Positions 46,857 to 58,683 of a stretch of DNA of 64,000 bases are shown piece by piece. The stretch is from the NCBI RefSeq assembly GCF_963169125.1, contig NC_084794.1:155506858-155570857 (forward strand), given 5' to 3'. The position numbers and the translations under genes are program-made. The notes under the pieces were generated by a model. The model was not told the DNA's origin. It ran no database searches and saw only the letters and a list, made by a program, of their open reading frames with translations. The stretch comes from Humulus lupulus. Its lineage: Eukaryota > Streptophyta > Magnoliopsida > Rosales > Cannabaceae. The first letter of the stretch is position 1. Every line of letters starts with the position of its first letter.

Positions 46857-47246
46857 CTATTCAAGTATGTTAAAATGAGATGAGTAAATCATATTTACCC
46901 TTTCTTCTTGCAAACTTCTCAAGTGATCAATAGAGTCTCTTTTGATCTTTTCCCATATCTCATTTGTAGAATTAAGGTTTACATATCTTGATTTAATATC
47001 GTTAGGCATAGTCTTCAGTATGCAATGACGAGCCAAATAATCAGATCTCATCCAACCCGCATATTTTTGATGATCATCATAATCAAATAAAGTTGATGGC
47101 TCATATAAAGGCACATCAATGATTGCATCATAGACTTTTAGTTTACTCAGAAGTATATGTATACCTCTGTACCAATCATCAATATTGTTGAAGTCTAAAT
47201 GAAAAGTACTTAGGTAGCCGTCATAAGGATTGATTGGTTCTTTCAC
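46857..47246 (-). pseudogene. Copia Z Gag N-terminal fragment
   Basis: A 129-codon open frame on the minus strand starts MKEPINPYDGYLSTFHLDFN. It contains AGWMRSDYLARHCILKTMPN, then STNEIWEKIKRD and RSLQEERVNMIY, a pattern matching the copia Gag (UBN2-like) domain. The CCHC knuckle and the rest of Gag are missing or decayed downstream. Its position just inside the primer-binding site, once solo LTR D2 is removed, fits the first gene of element Z. Confidence 0.75.
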
Positions 47247-47463
47247 GTTTTGAGGTCCTTGATTAGAGTTAAGAGAATTAATCGTTGTTGCTGGAAATAA
47301 ATAAATAAAATATAATGAATTAAAACATATAATAAATACTATATATTATTTGGAAAAGTAAACATGATGCATGAATGCAACATATAAAAGCACATAAAGA
47401 TTATATACTAATCTAAGATAAATTAATTTGAAAAATTAATGGACCAGCCTTGGGGTAGGTCAG

Positions 47464-49623
47464 ACTAATGCCCTACTTCCTTAGAGCCGTTACTAAGTGA
47501 GTTTAAAACGTGCAATTAACTCGCTAATCGAGGTTTTAGGTTAAAAGTGTAGCTAAACCGTAATAAAAGTCATACAATTTGAAAATATAATCATCTATTG
47601 AAAATTATAAAGCGATATACATTTGGGATCCCAAAGTACTATTTAGAAATATTTACAACTCAAAAATGTAATTAGAGTCGACTAAACGAAAAAATCAAGT
47701 TTAGTACAAACATCTCCCAAAAATACCCCTGGTCGTGGCAACTAGGCAGGCCAAATATGTACACGTCTCTTCACGCTCTCCGTACTCATGGTTGGTTGAC
47801 TTTCCCCTCACCCTTACCTACACCATAGAGCACCCGTGAGCCGAAGCCCAGCAAGAAAACTCCTCACAAGAAAACAACATATACATAACCATCAATTAAC
47901 ACATAACAAAACCGCAAACAGGCTAAACACATACGGCCATGCCGTCTCAGGCGCTTTACTAGGCTCTGGGTTCGCGGTCTACACCGTGAGGATATCCCAG
48001 GTATCCTATAGGGTCTCACCATGGCAACTCGCACTTCGCGTGCTCAACGCTGCTCCCGACCCCATGTCGTACTCGGCCTTGCCTTTCTCGGGAGCAGCGT
48101 TGAGCACGCGAAGTGCGAGTTCCCAGCTCTTTCCGTTCATTCGCATATATGCACACATAGCATAATTAAACAAATACTTAAATACGTATAAACATAATCA
48201 ATGGGGGGCTACGCCCTGCAACACAATCATATAGGGTCATGCCCTACAACACAAACTATAGGGCCTCGCCCTGCTCTACGGGTACAAGGATTTTCTTACT
48301 TGTGTCCTGAGCTTTCCGAGCACTGGTATCCCGAGCACAGTCCCCTAGTCTGAGCCTCGCTGAAAACCTAGTCACAACGCATAAACAACATCCATCCATC
48401 AAGTCCTAATCCATTAAATAACTTTGGGTCATAATTCTAGTCTTTGGGACCTTGAATTCTATCAATCCGGATGATAAAATCCATCCTGAGCCTTAACTTT
48501 TGGATTCCCGAGCCTAAAACCTCCTTGGAGTCCAAAAACACACTAAGCGTCACGGCCCCATGATCCTATGCCGCGGCCTGACTCAACCAGAAAACAACTT
48601 CCAAAAACACCCATGTGCATTGCGACCCAAGCTAGGGTGTGTCGTGGCCCGCTCTTCTTCCTAGCCTCTCTAATGTTCTAGAGGGCCGCAACTCAGCAAG
48701 AACAATGCCGTGACCCGGCCCTTCGAATCCAGAAAAATCCTCCATTTTTACCACCAAAACCAAGCCAATTTACCCCAAAATCAACCTAACAATCCAATTC
48801 ATTTATCATAGAAGTCCTAGAACAGTCTCAGCAACAAAACCTAACAAAAACTAGCTAAAACTCATCATATCCCAATTCCAATCTCCAACTTCAAAGCCTC
48901 AAGAAAACTAGAAACCCAGCCAATAATCACATAATTAATGAGCTAAAATAACAGTTTAAAGCATACCTTAGCCTCTGCTTGAATCCACAAATTGAAACTG
49001 AGCTAATCCCCAAGTTTAGAGCTCCAATTCCTAGCTTGATCTTCAAAGTTCCCCTTGGTATGGCCTAGAGAAAGAGACTGAGAGAGAAGAGATTTGGGTC
49101 GATTTTCCTTAGCTTCTGAATACTTCCTTAGTTTGTTTTTCCTAACTTAAGTATCTAAGGTTACCTCAAAGGCTCGGGGTACCAAAAACATCTCCAACGG
49201 CAAAATGGTAAATTTCCCCGATATTCTCTCCTAAACACTCTATCTTCAAATATATCTCCAAATATTTATTTTCATAACCTGATAACCCCATAAAACGTCT
49301 AATGCCCGAAATACCCCTCGACTCACCCCGAGTCGGGTATTCGACCTCGTTGTGACTTTCTTGCTAAATAGCTCCCTAGGACTGTCCCAGATCGTGCAAC
49401 ACAGATATATCACAATATTCACAATTATTACATTTATGCCCACAATGGGCTAAAGTTACAAACATGCCTCTAATAACCAAACAGGGCCCACATGCATATT
49501 TAATTCACCTAAACATACATTTCTAATCACATACTCATCAAATTCACACATTAACATAATAAACCACTTATTACCCTCCATGCACGCTAATCAAGGCCCA
49601 AAGCCTTATTAGCAAATTTGGTC
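47464..49623 (-). repeat. Solo LTR D2 in the leader of copia Z
   Basis: It is homologous over its length to D1 (17575-19742): both share 'ccttagagccgttactaagt' near the low end and 'aaagccttattag' near the high end. Terminal bases have decayed (actaatgccc instead of tgtaacgccc; the final gttaca is absent), and no target-site duplication can be read. It interrupts the copia Z leader between the primer-binding site and gag. An internal inverted repeat (48026-48121) is unique to this copy. Confidence 0.82.
48026..48121. repeat. Perfect 34-bp inverted repeat within solo LTR D2
   Basis: The left arm 48026-48059 and right arm 48088-48121 are exact reverse complements over 34 bp, with a 28-bp spacer. 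The left arm corresponds to native LTR sequence also present in D1 (near 18130-18170, diverged). The right arm has no counterpart at that place in D1. It appears to be a copied and inverted segment. Confidence 0.92.
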
Positions 49624-49790
49624 TAGAAATTTTAAGAACAATTCCTAAACCCAAAAGCACCATTATAAACAACACCAAGAATCTATCATCTTCAATATAA
49701 ACATCCATTCAATCAAATATATATCACATATAATATAAAAATGTACATAATCCCACACAAAAATTAATAATATGCAGAGATTATTGACCT

Positions 49791-49803
49791 GCTCTTGATA
49801 CCA
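49791..49803 (-). promoter_or_regulatory. Primer-binding site of copia Z
   Basis: The minus strand reads TGGTATCAAGAGC directly beside the 5' LTR, a variant of the initiator-methionine-tRNA binding site typical of plant copia elements. Confidence 0.85.
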
Positions 49804-50344
49804 ATTGTTGGAAAACAATCAGAGTGCGAGTGAAATAGCATGGTGGGCCCAGTTTATAAACAACAATTTTTTTCCACCTCTCATGTAAATTGTTTATATG
49901 TTCAAGAATAAATACATGAATCATTAATATGCAATATCATTAATCATACAACATATATATATACATACTTATATATTATATGATCATGCATACAAATATT
50001 TGAGGATAGAAATGTTTACCTCTTGAAGCCTATCAAGTGTCCTTGAGTCTTTTGTATAATTAACGATCTTCCTATCCAACACTTTGAGTACTTAGACCAC
50101 GATCTTCCGGAGTGTTCTCTACACCTCAAGATGTGGGTGGGCACATAGAGAACAAAATTTTGTAATTTAGAAATCACAAGTTTATCTCAACATATGAGTA
50201 CTTGGATTATGGCTTGAGAAATGTTTGGAATAATAAAAGAAGAAGATGAAGAATTTTTTGTCTGACAATTTTCTGAATCTCTTTTGAATCACCATTATTT
50301 TTCCCTTATTATCACATAATATATATATATATATTATATATTAC

Positions 50345-50380
<36 letters not shown>

Positions 50381-50770
50381 GAATCATAATGATGATATGA
50401 ATTGATTTAGGCAATATATAACTTACCAAATCTGAAAAAATCTATTTTCAAATTATTAGTTAATCAAAATAAATAAAATAAAAAATAATGATACTTTATC
50501 AGTATCATATACACACATGGCATAATCCTTGCACTGTGTCATGCATGTAGTACTATTCCCTTTCAACGAATATTAAATTTTTTCTATTTGCTTTTATTTA
50601 TTTATCTAATTAAATAAATTCATCTCACAAAATATAGTATTATATTTTTAAGGAAAATATCACAACCATAATTCAAATATAAAATTTAATTCAAAATTCA
50701 AAATTCAAATTAATGATCATCATTATCATCATCTTTTAAAAATCAATAAATCAAAACTATTTTGACTTAT

Positions 50771-52331
50771 TGATAGGTGTCGTTAGCCGTACAAAATTTA
50801 ATTATTGATTTTATTAATTTATTATACCAACTACTTCAGTATAGTGGTAAATAAGGGTCAAACCCATGAGGACTAATATTTAATTTATTATTCAAAAGAT
50901 AAAAAGTTAATAAAGAAGGGGTTTTTGAATATAAAAATAAAAAAAACAATAAAAATAATTAAAAATAAAGTTAATAGTTAAAATTGTTAAGAGGTAATTA
51001 TCTACCATTAAATACTCATTCAGGCATTTTAATAATAACATTGATCTATATTTCCAATCAAACTATAAACCCTGTAGATAACACTTAAGCAGTCAATTAT
51101 CTCAGTTTTCCTATTATAATTAATTAAAGCTAAGCGCTCTTAATTAACCCTTTTTACCAAGCAATAAACTCATTAAGCATGTGATCTATTTAACCTAGAA
51201 AAAGCTTTACACTGTGTGGAAACAAGTTAAACTAGGCAAAAAAATTCATTTAACATAGGTTCTATTTTTCATTACAATTAAAATACCCGTCACAATACCT
51301 TAATTGCAATTTATCATTCTACTTAGAATCCTAAACTATTAGGTGAATATAAATCCTAAGATGATAGTAGAATAATGCAAAACCCTAATTAGCGGCCGTC
51401 TACACAAGATTTTACAAGATCCATGATATTCAAATAGAAAAATAGAAGCAATTTAATATAAGTGAATAAAAGATCAATGAAAATTATTAAAACCAAGAAA
51501 TCATATTTAGGGCTTTGCAATCACCCTTAACAATAATCACAATAATAAATAAAAACTAAAATTACTAAAAGAAAAAGAGTGGAAGAGACTGTCTCTCTAA
51601 AAGAGATAATAGAGAGTGTGTTTTCAAATAGAGACATACCTCTATTTATAATAGTCTCATACTAACAAAAACTAATCAAAATAAAATTTAAAATTTAAAA
51701 TTGAAAACTTAAACTTAAACTAAAACTAATAGATATTAATTTTATTTTAATATTATTGTGAAATCTCCAATTTTCAAATTTTGAGTAAAAATATTTGCTT
51801 GTTGTTTGCAAAATTGGAGTTTGAATCTGATATTTTTGTATTCCTCAAGAAACTGAATTTTCCCATGTAGCTAATTGTATTTTCGCCATATCTCCCTCGA
51901 TATAACTCCGATTTGGATGATTCAACACGTTTTGGAAAGCTTAGGAAAATATCTACAACTTCTATTTATTAAATAATTTCCTTAATATTTCTGAAATAGT
52001 GTCAAAAAAAATCGTGAAGTTTTAGCTCTAGCTTTTTGTGAGACTTTAGTTCAGATTTCTATATTTTATTTTCTTCATAAAAATACACAATATCCTATAA
52101 ACCAAATAAATCAAATCAAAATTAAATATTTCCAATTAAAAAAATATATTAAATTAAAGTCATAGAAATTTATTTTTGTATTAATAAATATGTATTTTTA
52201 CTCTTAAAATTCTTTCTTAGCCAAAAATCACAAAGTACCAAAAACAAAATTAAAATCATTAATATAACTGAAAACTAACAATTTCTATGCTTAAATAAAT
52301 TAAAAATATATGATGAAAATTGAACTTATAA
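50771..52331 (-). repeat. Element C 3' LTR
   Basis: It begins tgataggtgtcg on the plus strand and ends gaacttataa, where the partner ends gaacttatca. It is well aligned with 54788-56341 apart from small gaps. Adjacent plus-strand sequence (aattcgcccacacttag) is pyrimidine-rich, giving a purine-rich tract on the minus strand. Confidence 0.88.
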
Positions 52332-52624
52332 AATTCGCCCACACTTAGATTTTGCTAGTCCCTTAGCAAGCCAAAAAATAAAACTAAATTAAACACATAA
52401 GAAATAAAAAATATAAAGTCATGGTTTTGTCAAAAATAATAATAATCTCAAAGAATGCACAAATATATAATTCCAAGAAAAATCTAGGTTCACAATCTTT
52501 ATAATTTCAACTTAAGTATAATTACCTCTTAAACCCAATTCTTGTATGTGTAAGCACAATTAAATTGACTATATCACTTCCACCTAAATCAATTTATACA
52601 TGCCAAAACTAATTAAAAGTGTCT

Positions 52625-52654
<30 letters not shown>

Positions 52655-52659
<5 letters not shown>

Positions 52660-53433
52660 GCCCTAAACATCCACGGGTTATTAACGAGCTGGAGAATGGC
52701 ATAATTCTATCCGCCACGTGGAAGCCACCTACCCGGAGCTGCTGTTACGAGTCTCCACCTCTTTAGCTCGAGGTAGTCAAAGGTTTAGTAAGAATACTCG
52801 AAGGCATCGGGTCAGCAGTGTGGACACCACGAGCTGGAACTACATCGAGCTCGAGGTACGACATAGAGCTGACACCCCTGACCATTTATGAAGTCAACAA
52901 CGCAATGTAAACGTGCGCATATCAGACATCACGTGTCTACTCCATTCCTGAATTCTCGGACACGCAGCATAAACGTGCGTGTTCAGGCACCCCACGAATG
53001 GTTTGGGTCATGCGGCCCATTATCCCCCTTACCTATTGATTAGACAACACTTCATTGTCAGGTTTTATGAATTAATCATAAGTGTCACAGAAGTGACATG
53101 ATGAGTAAGAAGGTCACGGGATGACCCCCTTTACCAACACCCAGGTGTCCTCTCCCTATAAATATGGATACCCTGGGCGTTGCAAGGGGTTGGCGTCTAG
53201 TTTGTAAAGAAACCCCCTGTAAGGAATACTGGAGATATATCAATAATATTGGCTGGTGGACTAGAAGGATTTTAACCTTCGAACCATCCTAAAAGGAAAG
53301 AAGTTATAACCTTCCCCCTATACTATTCTCGCCAGTTTAGAATATAAATATTTACATATTACGGTTCATCATCTAGCACTAATCCATCCCGTTTATTCGT
53401 ATAATTATCTGTTGCTGAAAAACTGCGTCAACA
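52655..53433 (+). repeat. Solo LTR B2 nested in element C
   Basis: The 779-bp LTR, TGTACGCCC...CGTCAACA, is homologous to B1. It sits in a TA dinucleotide run and is flanked by ATATA on both sides (52650-52654 and 53434-53438). In such sequence the duplication is less discriminating. The TATA box is at 53157-53164. Confidence 0.88.
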
Positions 53434-54763
53434 ATATATATATTATTAAGAATATCCACTCCACAGTCTTATTATAAAAACATTCTCCACTAATGTAAGT
53501 ACATATAATCAAAGGATCAATAGGACTTATTAGACTTGTAATGTATGGCTAAAGTTAATGGTAGATGAGAAAGACAATTTAGGTTCAAATCACACCATAG
53601 CATACAATTTCTTCTACTTTCAACCCTTACAAATATTCTCCAAAAATTTACAAAATGTTTACTTTTCTCTTCTTTTTTTTTTTTAAAAAAAAAAAACATA
53701 AATCTCACTATTTCCCCCACACTTGAATTGTTGCAAGTATTTTTTTTTTCTTTCTTTTTTTTTCATTGAATTTTTTTTTCATCTTGCAAACTTTTTTTTT
53801 TCTAGAGGAATAGGGGATTTTATACATTTAAAGGACAACCCCAATACGAAACCTTATTCTCAATACTTTCCCTCTTTGCAACTCATTCACAACAAATAAA
53901 CAATCAAGCACCATATCTATGGTGTTACAGGTTTAAAAATAAGGATATATTATTATTTTTCATAAGGCTCGTGTATAAGGGTAAAATAAGAAAAACAAAA
54001 GGATGTCAATAAAGCTCAAAATTGGTAACTAGGGAATAAATAAATAAGGTGTGTTTGAAAGGCTCAACCGGTCCAAAGAAATTGCCTAAATTATATCCTT
54101 GATCATATGTAACTTATAAATTTTTCCTCAAATAATTATCAAATAAGTTCTAGAGTGGTAGAGAATAAACAAAAATATTATCTTAGCATGCACAAATCTC
54201 TTTAAGTACTAGCAACTTAGTGAATTCAATTATGTACATAAATTCAAAATAAGAATCAAGCCTAAGCAATAATAAAAACAAAAGTCAAGCACACAATTCA
54301 TGTAAACTCTATCATTTTCTTAAAATCATATCCATCACAATAAAAAACTCTTATCATAAACTAATTACTTTCAACTTAACCATGCCTTTTTTAAAACTAA
54401 TAATAATAATAATAATAAAAAAGATAGAATACAAAAATTGCTCTCCCCCCACCCTTAATACAAGCATTGTCCTCAAGGCACAAATTAAATAAAAATCAAT
54501 GCAAAATAAAAAGATAAGGGTAAGAAAAACTCCCACAAATGCTTTGCTTAATGTCGTTAGCTCGAGTGAGTCTTGCTCATGTAGTCATTATGTTGAGTCA
54601 TATCTATTTACTTGTTTTGAGACATTAAATGAATTAATAAATAGTTGATAGTACACCGCATTGTCTCCAACTAAATTCAATGCAAGTCCTAAAAACATAA
54701 ACCACAACTAATAAACCAAGTTAGTAAAAAGAAAAAAAATGAATAACAAATTAAATAAAATAG

Positions 54764-54781
54764 TCTCCTGCAACGACGCCA
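54764..54781 (-). promoter_or_regulatory. Primer-binding site of element C
   Basis: The minus strand reads TGGCGTCGTTGCAGGAGA a few bases inside the 5' LTR. It resembles the Athila-type primer site complementary to tRNA-Asp. Confidence 0.7.
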
Positions 54782-54787
54782 AAAATT

Positions 54788-56341
54788 TGATGGGTGTCGT
54801 ATGCCGTATAAAATTTAAATATATTTTTTATTAATACCTTATACCAACTATTTCAATATAGCGGTAAATAAGAGTCAAACCCACGAAGACTACTATTCAA
54901 TTTATTATTCAAAAGATAAAAAGCTAATAAAGAAGGAGTTTTGAAAATAACACTAAAAATAATTAAAAATAAAGATAATAGATAAAATAGTTAAGAGGTC
55001 ATTCCCCACCACTAAATACTCATTCAAGCATTTTAATAATAACATTGATCTATATTCCCAATTAAACTATTAACCCCGCAGATAACACTTAGGCAGTCAA
55101 TTATCCCAGTTTCCCTACTATAATTAATTAAAGCTAAGTACTCTTAATTAACCCTTTTTACCAAGCACTAAAGCCATTAAGCATGCAATATATTTAACCT
55201 AGGAAAAACATTACACTCTGTGCAAACAAGTTAATCTAGGCAACAAATTCATTAAGCTTGCAATTTATTTAACTTAGGTTCTATTTTTCATCACAATTAA
55301 AATACCTGCCACAATACCTTAATTTCCATTTATCACTCTACTTAGATTCCTAAACTATTAGGTGAATAGAAATCATATGATGATAGTAGAATAATACAAA
55401 ACCCTAATTAGCAGCCGTTTAAACAAGATTTTACAAGATCCATGACATTCAAATAGAAAAATAGATGCAATTTAATATAAGAGAATAGAAGATCAATGAA
55501 AATTATTAAAACTAAGAAATCATATTTAGGGCTTTGAAATCACCCTTAACAATAAGCACAACAATAAGTAAAAACTAAAATTAGTAAAAGAAAAAGAGTA
55601 GAAGAGAATGTCTCTCTGAAAGAGAGAATAGAGTCTTATACTAACAAAAACTAATAGTCTTATACTAACAAAAACTAATCTAAATAAAATTTAAAATTTA
55701 AAACTTAAACAAAAACAAAAACTAATAGATATTAATTTTCTTTTAATATTATTGAGATATCTCCAATTTTCGAATTTGGAGTAAAAATATCTGCTTGTTG
55801 GTTGCAAAATTGGAGTTTGAATATGATATTTTTGCATTCCTCAAGAAATTGAATTTTCCCACGCAACTAATCGTATTTTGATCATATCTCCCCCGATATG
55901 ACTTCGATTGGAATGATTCAACTAGTTTTGGAAAGCTTAGAAAAATATCTACAACTTCTATTTCTTAAATAATTTCCTAAATATGTTTTAAATAGAGTCA
56001 AAATCGATCATGAATTTTCAGCGCCAGCTTTGTGTGAGACTCTAGTTCATATTTCTATATTTTATTTTCTTGATAAAAATGCACAGTTTCCTATAAAACC
56101 AAATAAATCAAATAAAAATTATAATTTGAAAATAAAAAATACATAAAATTAAAGTCATAGATATATTAATTTAAAATTATTTTATTTTATATTAGTAAAT
56201 GTGTATTTTTACTCTTAAAATTCTTTCTTACCCAAAAATCACAAAATACCAAAAACAAAATTAAAATTATTAAAATAAATGAAAACTAACAATTTTAAGC
56301 GTAAATAAATTAAAAATATATGATGAAAATTGAACTTATCA
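54788..56341 (-). repeat. Element C 5' LTR
   Basis: It runs tgatgggtgtcg to gaacttatca on the plus strand, giving TG...CA ends. Relative to the partner it lacks a short internal segment around 55625-55660 and carries a local duplication of 'gtcttatactaacaaaaact' there. Confidence 0.88.
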
Positions 56342-56972
56342 CTTACCATTTTTATTTTCTCCCACTCAAATAAAATAATTAATTTATTATTATATATATT
56401 TAAAAAATTCTATATTTAAATAAATAAATATATTTTTGAAATTTAATAATTAATTCCAAATTAATTGTTCAACCTCAATTATCATATCATTGTATATTTG
56501 ACCCGAAGAATAAAAATTCTTCTAAAATTTCTAAATTACAGTTTTACCCTTGTATCAACTCTTACCTTGATATGATGTTGTTAAAGCCACCCTAGGGACC
56601 TATGGACCAAACTCCGATAAATAGATTATTAATCAAAGCTCTTTTATTAAATAATCATATTTATTAATCTCATGATTACTCCAGTATAAATATGAGATTG
56701 AACTCTTGATAATTATAGACATATATTTACAGAGTACTTTATTAAAGAATAAAGTGTCCATTGATATAATCATTACATACAACGTTAATCCTCCATTAAT
56801 GATTCATAATTAAAAGGGAATAAAATTACCATTTTACCCTTTTAACAATATCTAGTTCCTAGTGTACCATTGACTTTACTAGTGAAGGTTGTGTCACAAC
56901 AAGTTTGTGGCGTGAGCGCTCATAACCTTTTCAGCTCCAAAAGTCAACCCAATAGGGAACCATTATTCAATC

Positions 56973-57695
56973 TGTTGATGCAGTTTTTCGCCAACAGTGT
57001 ATGAAGAAATAATAAGGGCAGAGTAGTGCTTAATGATAAACCGTAATGAAGAAATAACAAAAGCCCACTAAATAACACAGATCTTTTACGTGGTTTAGTG
57101 GTTAAATCTCCACTTAGTCCACAAGTCAATAATATTATTGTTTCTCTCTCTATTTTGACAGAGTTTTGGTATTACAGAATAATCGGCCCCTTTTTTTGTC
57201 CAACATTCCCAGTATTTATAGAGGATTTTCATGGATAAGTTTTGGCTGTGTGAGTCAATCATGTAATTACATAATGTCTATATTTAATACAAATCATATC
57301 CATTTATGTTGGGATATGATTTGATAACAAAATAAATATGTTCCTGCTATCTCGGATAATAAATATGATAGCCTGGTCATGAATAAGCGTGTAAACAAAT
57401 CCTAAGTCTCTAGGGATCCTTTAGTATGCGTTATATCTGAATCACCATGAACTGCATATCTCTCACGAACTTGTGCATTGATAGCAATTTGATCCCGAGC
57501 TAGCGCTTTGACAACTATCTTATTCTTAGTTCGTGGTAAAGTCAGGATGCCTAACACTAGGTCTAACCGTTATGAATCTCGAGTTCTCCACATGGATAAT
57601 AAGCATATATTCTACTTGGTTATTTTTCTACATATTTACCTGCCAGCTTTACCCGAGTTGAGTGAATGAACACGTGCTAAAATTAGGATACAACA
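56973..57695 (-). repeat. Element T 3' LTR
   Basis: The 723-bp LTR on the minus strand begins TGTTGTATCCTAATTTTAGC and ends GCATCAACA. The TATA box (CTATAAATA, minus; 57213-57220 on plus) lies inside. The segment after it (plus 57060-57140) parallels B1 and B2 and the terminal 'gttggcgaaaaactgc' is shared with them, so all three belong to one LTR superfamily. Confidence 0.85.
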
Positions 57696-57716
57696 TTTGC
57701 CTCCCAAGCTCCTTCT
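57696..57716 (-). promoter_or_regulatory. Polypurine tract of element T
   Basis: The minus strand reads aaggagcttgggaggcaaa directly before the TGTTGTATCC LTR start. This fixes the LTR boundary and the minus orientation. Confidence 0.8.
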
Positions 57717-57953
57717 CGTGTTTGATGTCATCGTTTTCTGACATACACAATATGGGCTTTTAGACTTCTATCACATAAAACCATGCTTGCCTACTACTCG
57801 AGTATTGGACACGTGGTCTACTACAATTGGCGTCCGTTCGGGTTTCGAGGACTGAAATAATGGTCTTGTTCCGCCATTTGGTCTATTTAATCTTGGCCCT
57901 TGGATCTCGAGCTAACCCAATTGGATGGCCCAGATTAATTTCCGTAGTATACA

Positions 57954-58683
57954 TATAAATAAGGTGATCAGACTTCAAACCTCAGCACCTTTGCATTTGA
58001 AAATTTTCCATTTCTAAACCCTCAAGCTTCCATTCTTCTTCCCAAGAATCCCCAAAACTGTTCATCGTGCCCAGACATTCAGAAGCTTTCTAGGAGCTTC
58101 CTGTTGCCGAATCTACATCCTCTAATCATCGAACATATTTCTTGTAAGTATCTCATCCCATGGTTTGAAAAGTTCCCTTTTTTTTTTGTTCTTCGTTATC
58201 CAATGAGATTTCTGTTCTCAAAAATGTTTGTCCGCAACATTCATTGTTTGTTTCCGTTAGGAAATTTCTAAATGTTCATAGGAAATAGGTTTCGATTTAG
58301 GTTCAATGGGTGAACCTAACATGTTTTAGAAATAAGACATCCATAAAACTGGGAAAATTTCTGGGTTAATATAGGGTAGCCTTAATGGAAAATTAGTTTA
58401 AAGAATACCCATTCAGGGTAAAGAAACTAAAGGGTTTTTAGGTTTAATACCAGGTAGCTTAGGGGTTACGCTTCCTTAACTAGTTTCACACTAAACCGCT
58501 TTCCAAAGGAAAGTAGTGGGTCTGACATTTCTGACATGTGGATCCTGAAGTATTTGGGGATTGTTAAGAAACCGAGGCATGTAGCCTAGGATATTGCGTG
58601 GCATCACACGATACTTTTACGACATAGTTATAGGCCATCCTAGGTTGCCTACTAACTAGGCCGCTTTATTGTTAGGCGATCTG
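57954..58683 (+). promoter_or_regulatory. Promoter and leader intron of the antisense ORF
   Basis: A TATA box (tataaata, 57954-57961) lies upstream of a pyrimidine-rich leader. A consensus 5' splice site (CTT|GTAAGT, GT at 58144) pairs with a 3' site ending AG at 58675. A perfect TACTAAC branch-point motif lies at 58650-58656, 19-25 bases before it. The ATG follows 8 bases after the predicted junction. This predicts a 532-nt leader intron and transcription opposite to element T. It is inferred from motifs, with no transcript evidence. Confidence 0.6.

Larger units (their letters stand above)
52332..54787 (-). other. Element C interior, no coding capacity
   Basis: Apart from nested LTR B2, the interior is A+T-rich with poly-T/poly-A tracts (about 53665-53770) and an (AAT)n run near 54400. 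Short frames at 53517-53720 and 54354-54536 are low-complexity and have no domain. Confidence 0.7.
50771..56341 (-). mobile_element. Non-coding Athila-like LTR element C
   Basis: Two LTRs of 1561 and 1554 bp (50771-52331 and 54788-56341) flank about 2.4 kb of interior. The primer-binding site next to the high-coordinate LTR reads TGGCGTCGTTGCAGGAGA on the minus strand, a variant of the TGGCGCCGTTGCCGGGGA type used by Athila-like elements. No gag or pol is present. Flanking 5-mers are CTTAT (50766-50770) and CTTAC (56342-56346), a target-site duplication with one mismatch. It is therefore a non-autonomous, large-derivative-type element, inserted in the Z 5' LTR. Confidence 0.82.
49806..56972 (-). 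repeat. Copia Z 5' LTR (in-window portion), interrupted
   Basis: Family-A LTR sequence occupies 49806-50770 and 56342-56972, aligning in order with 36275-37233 and 40403-41073 of the 3' LTR. Element C separates the two parts, and element T then interrupts at 56973. The rest of the LTR must lie beyond 64000. It contains an (AAT)n microsatellite at about 50345-50381. Confidence 0.85.

Noticed and set aside
47836..48165. Open frame of 109 codons on the plus strand
   Set aside because: It lies wholly inside solo LTR D2, partly in the inverted repeat, and has no domain. The equivalent frame is not kept in D1.
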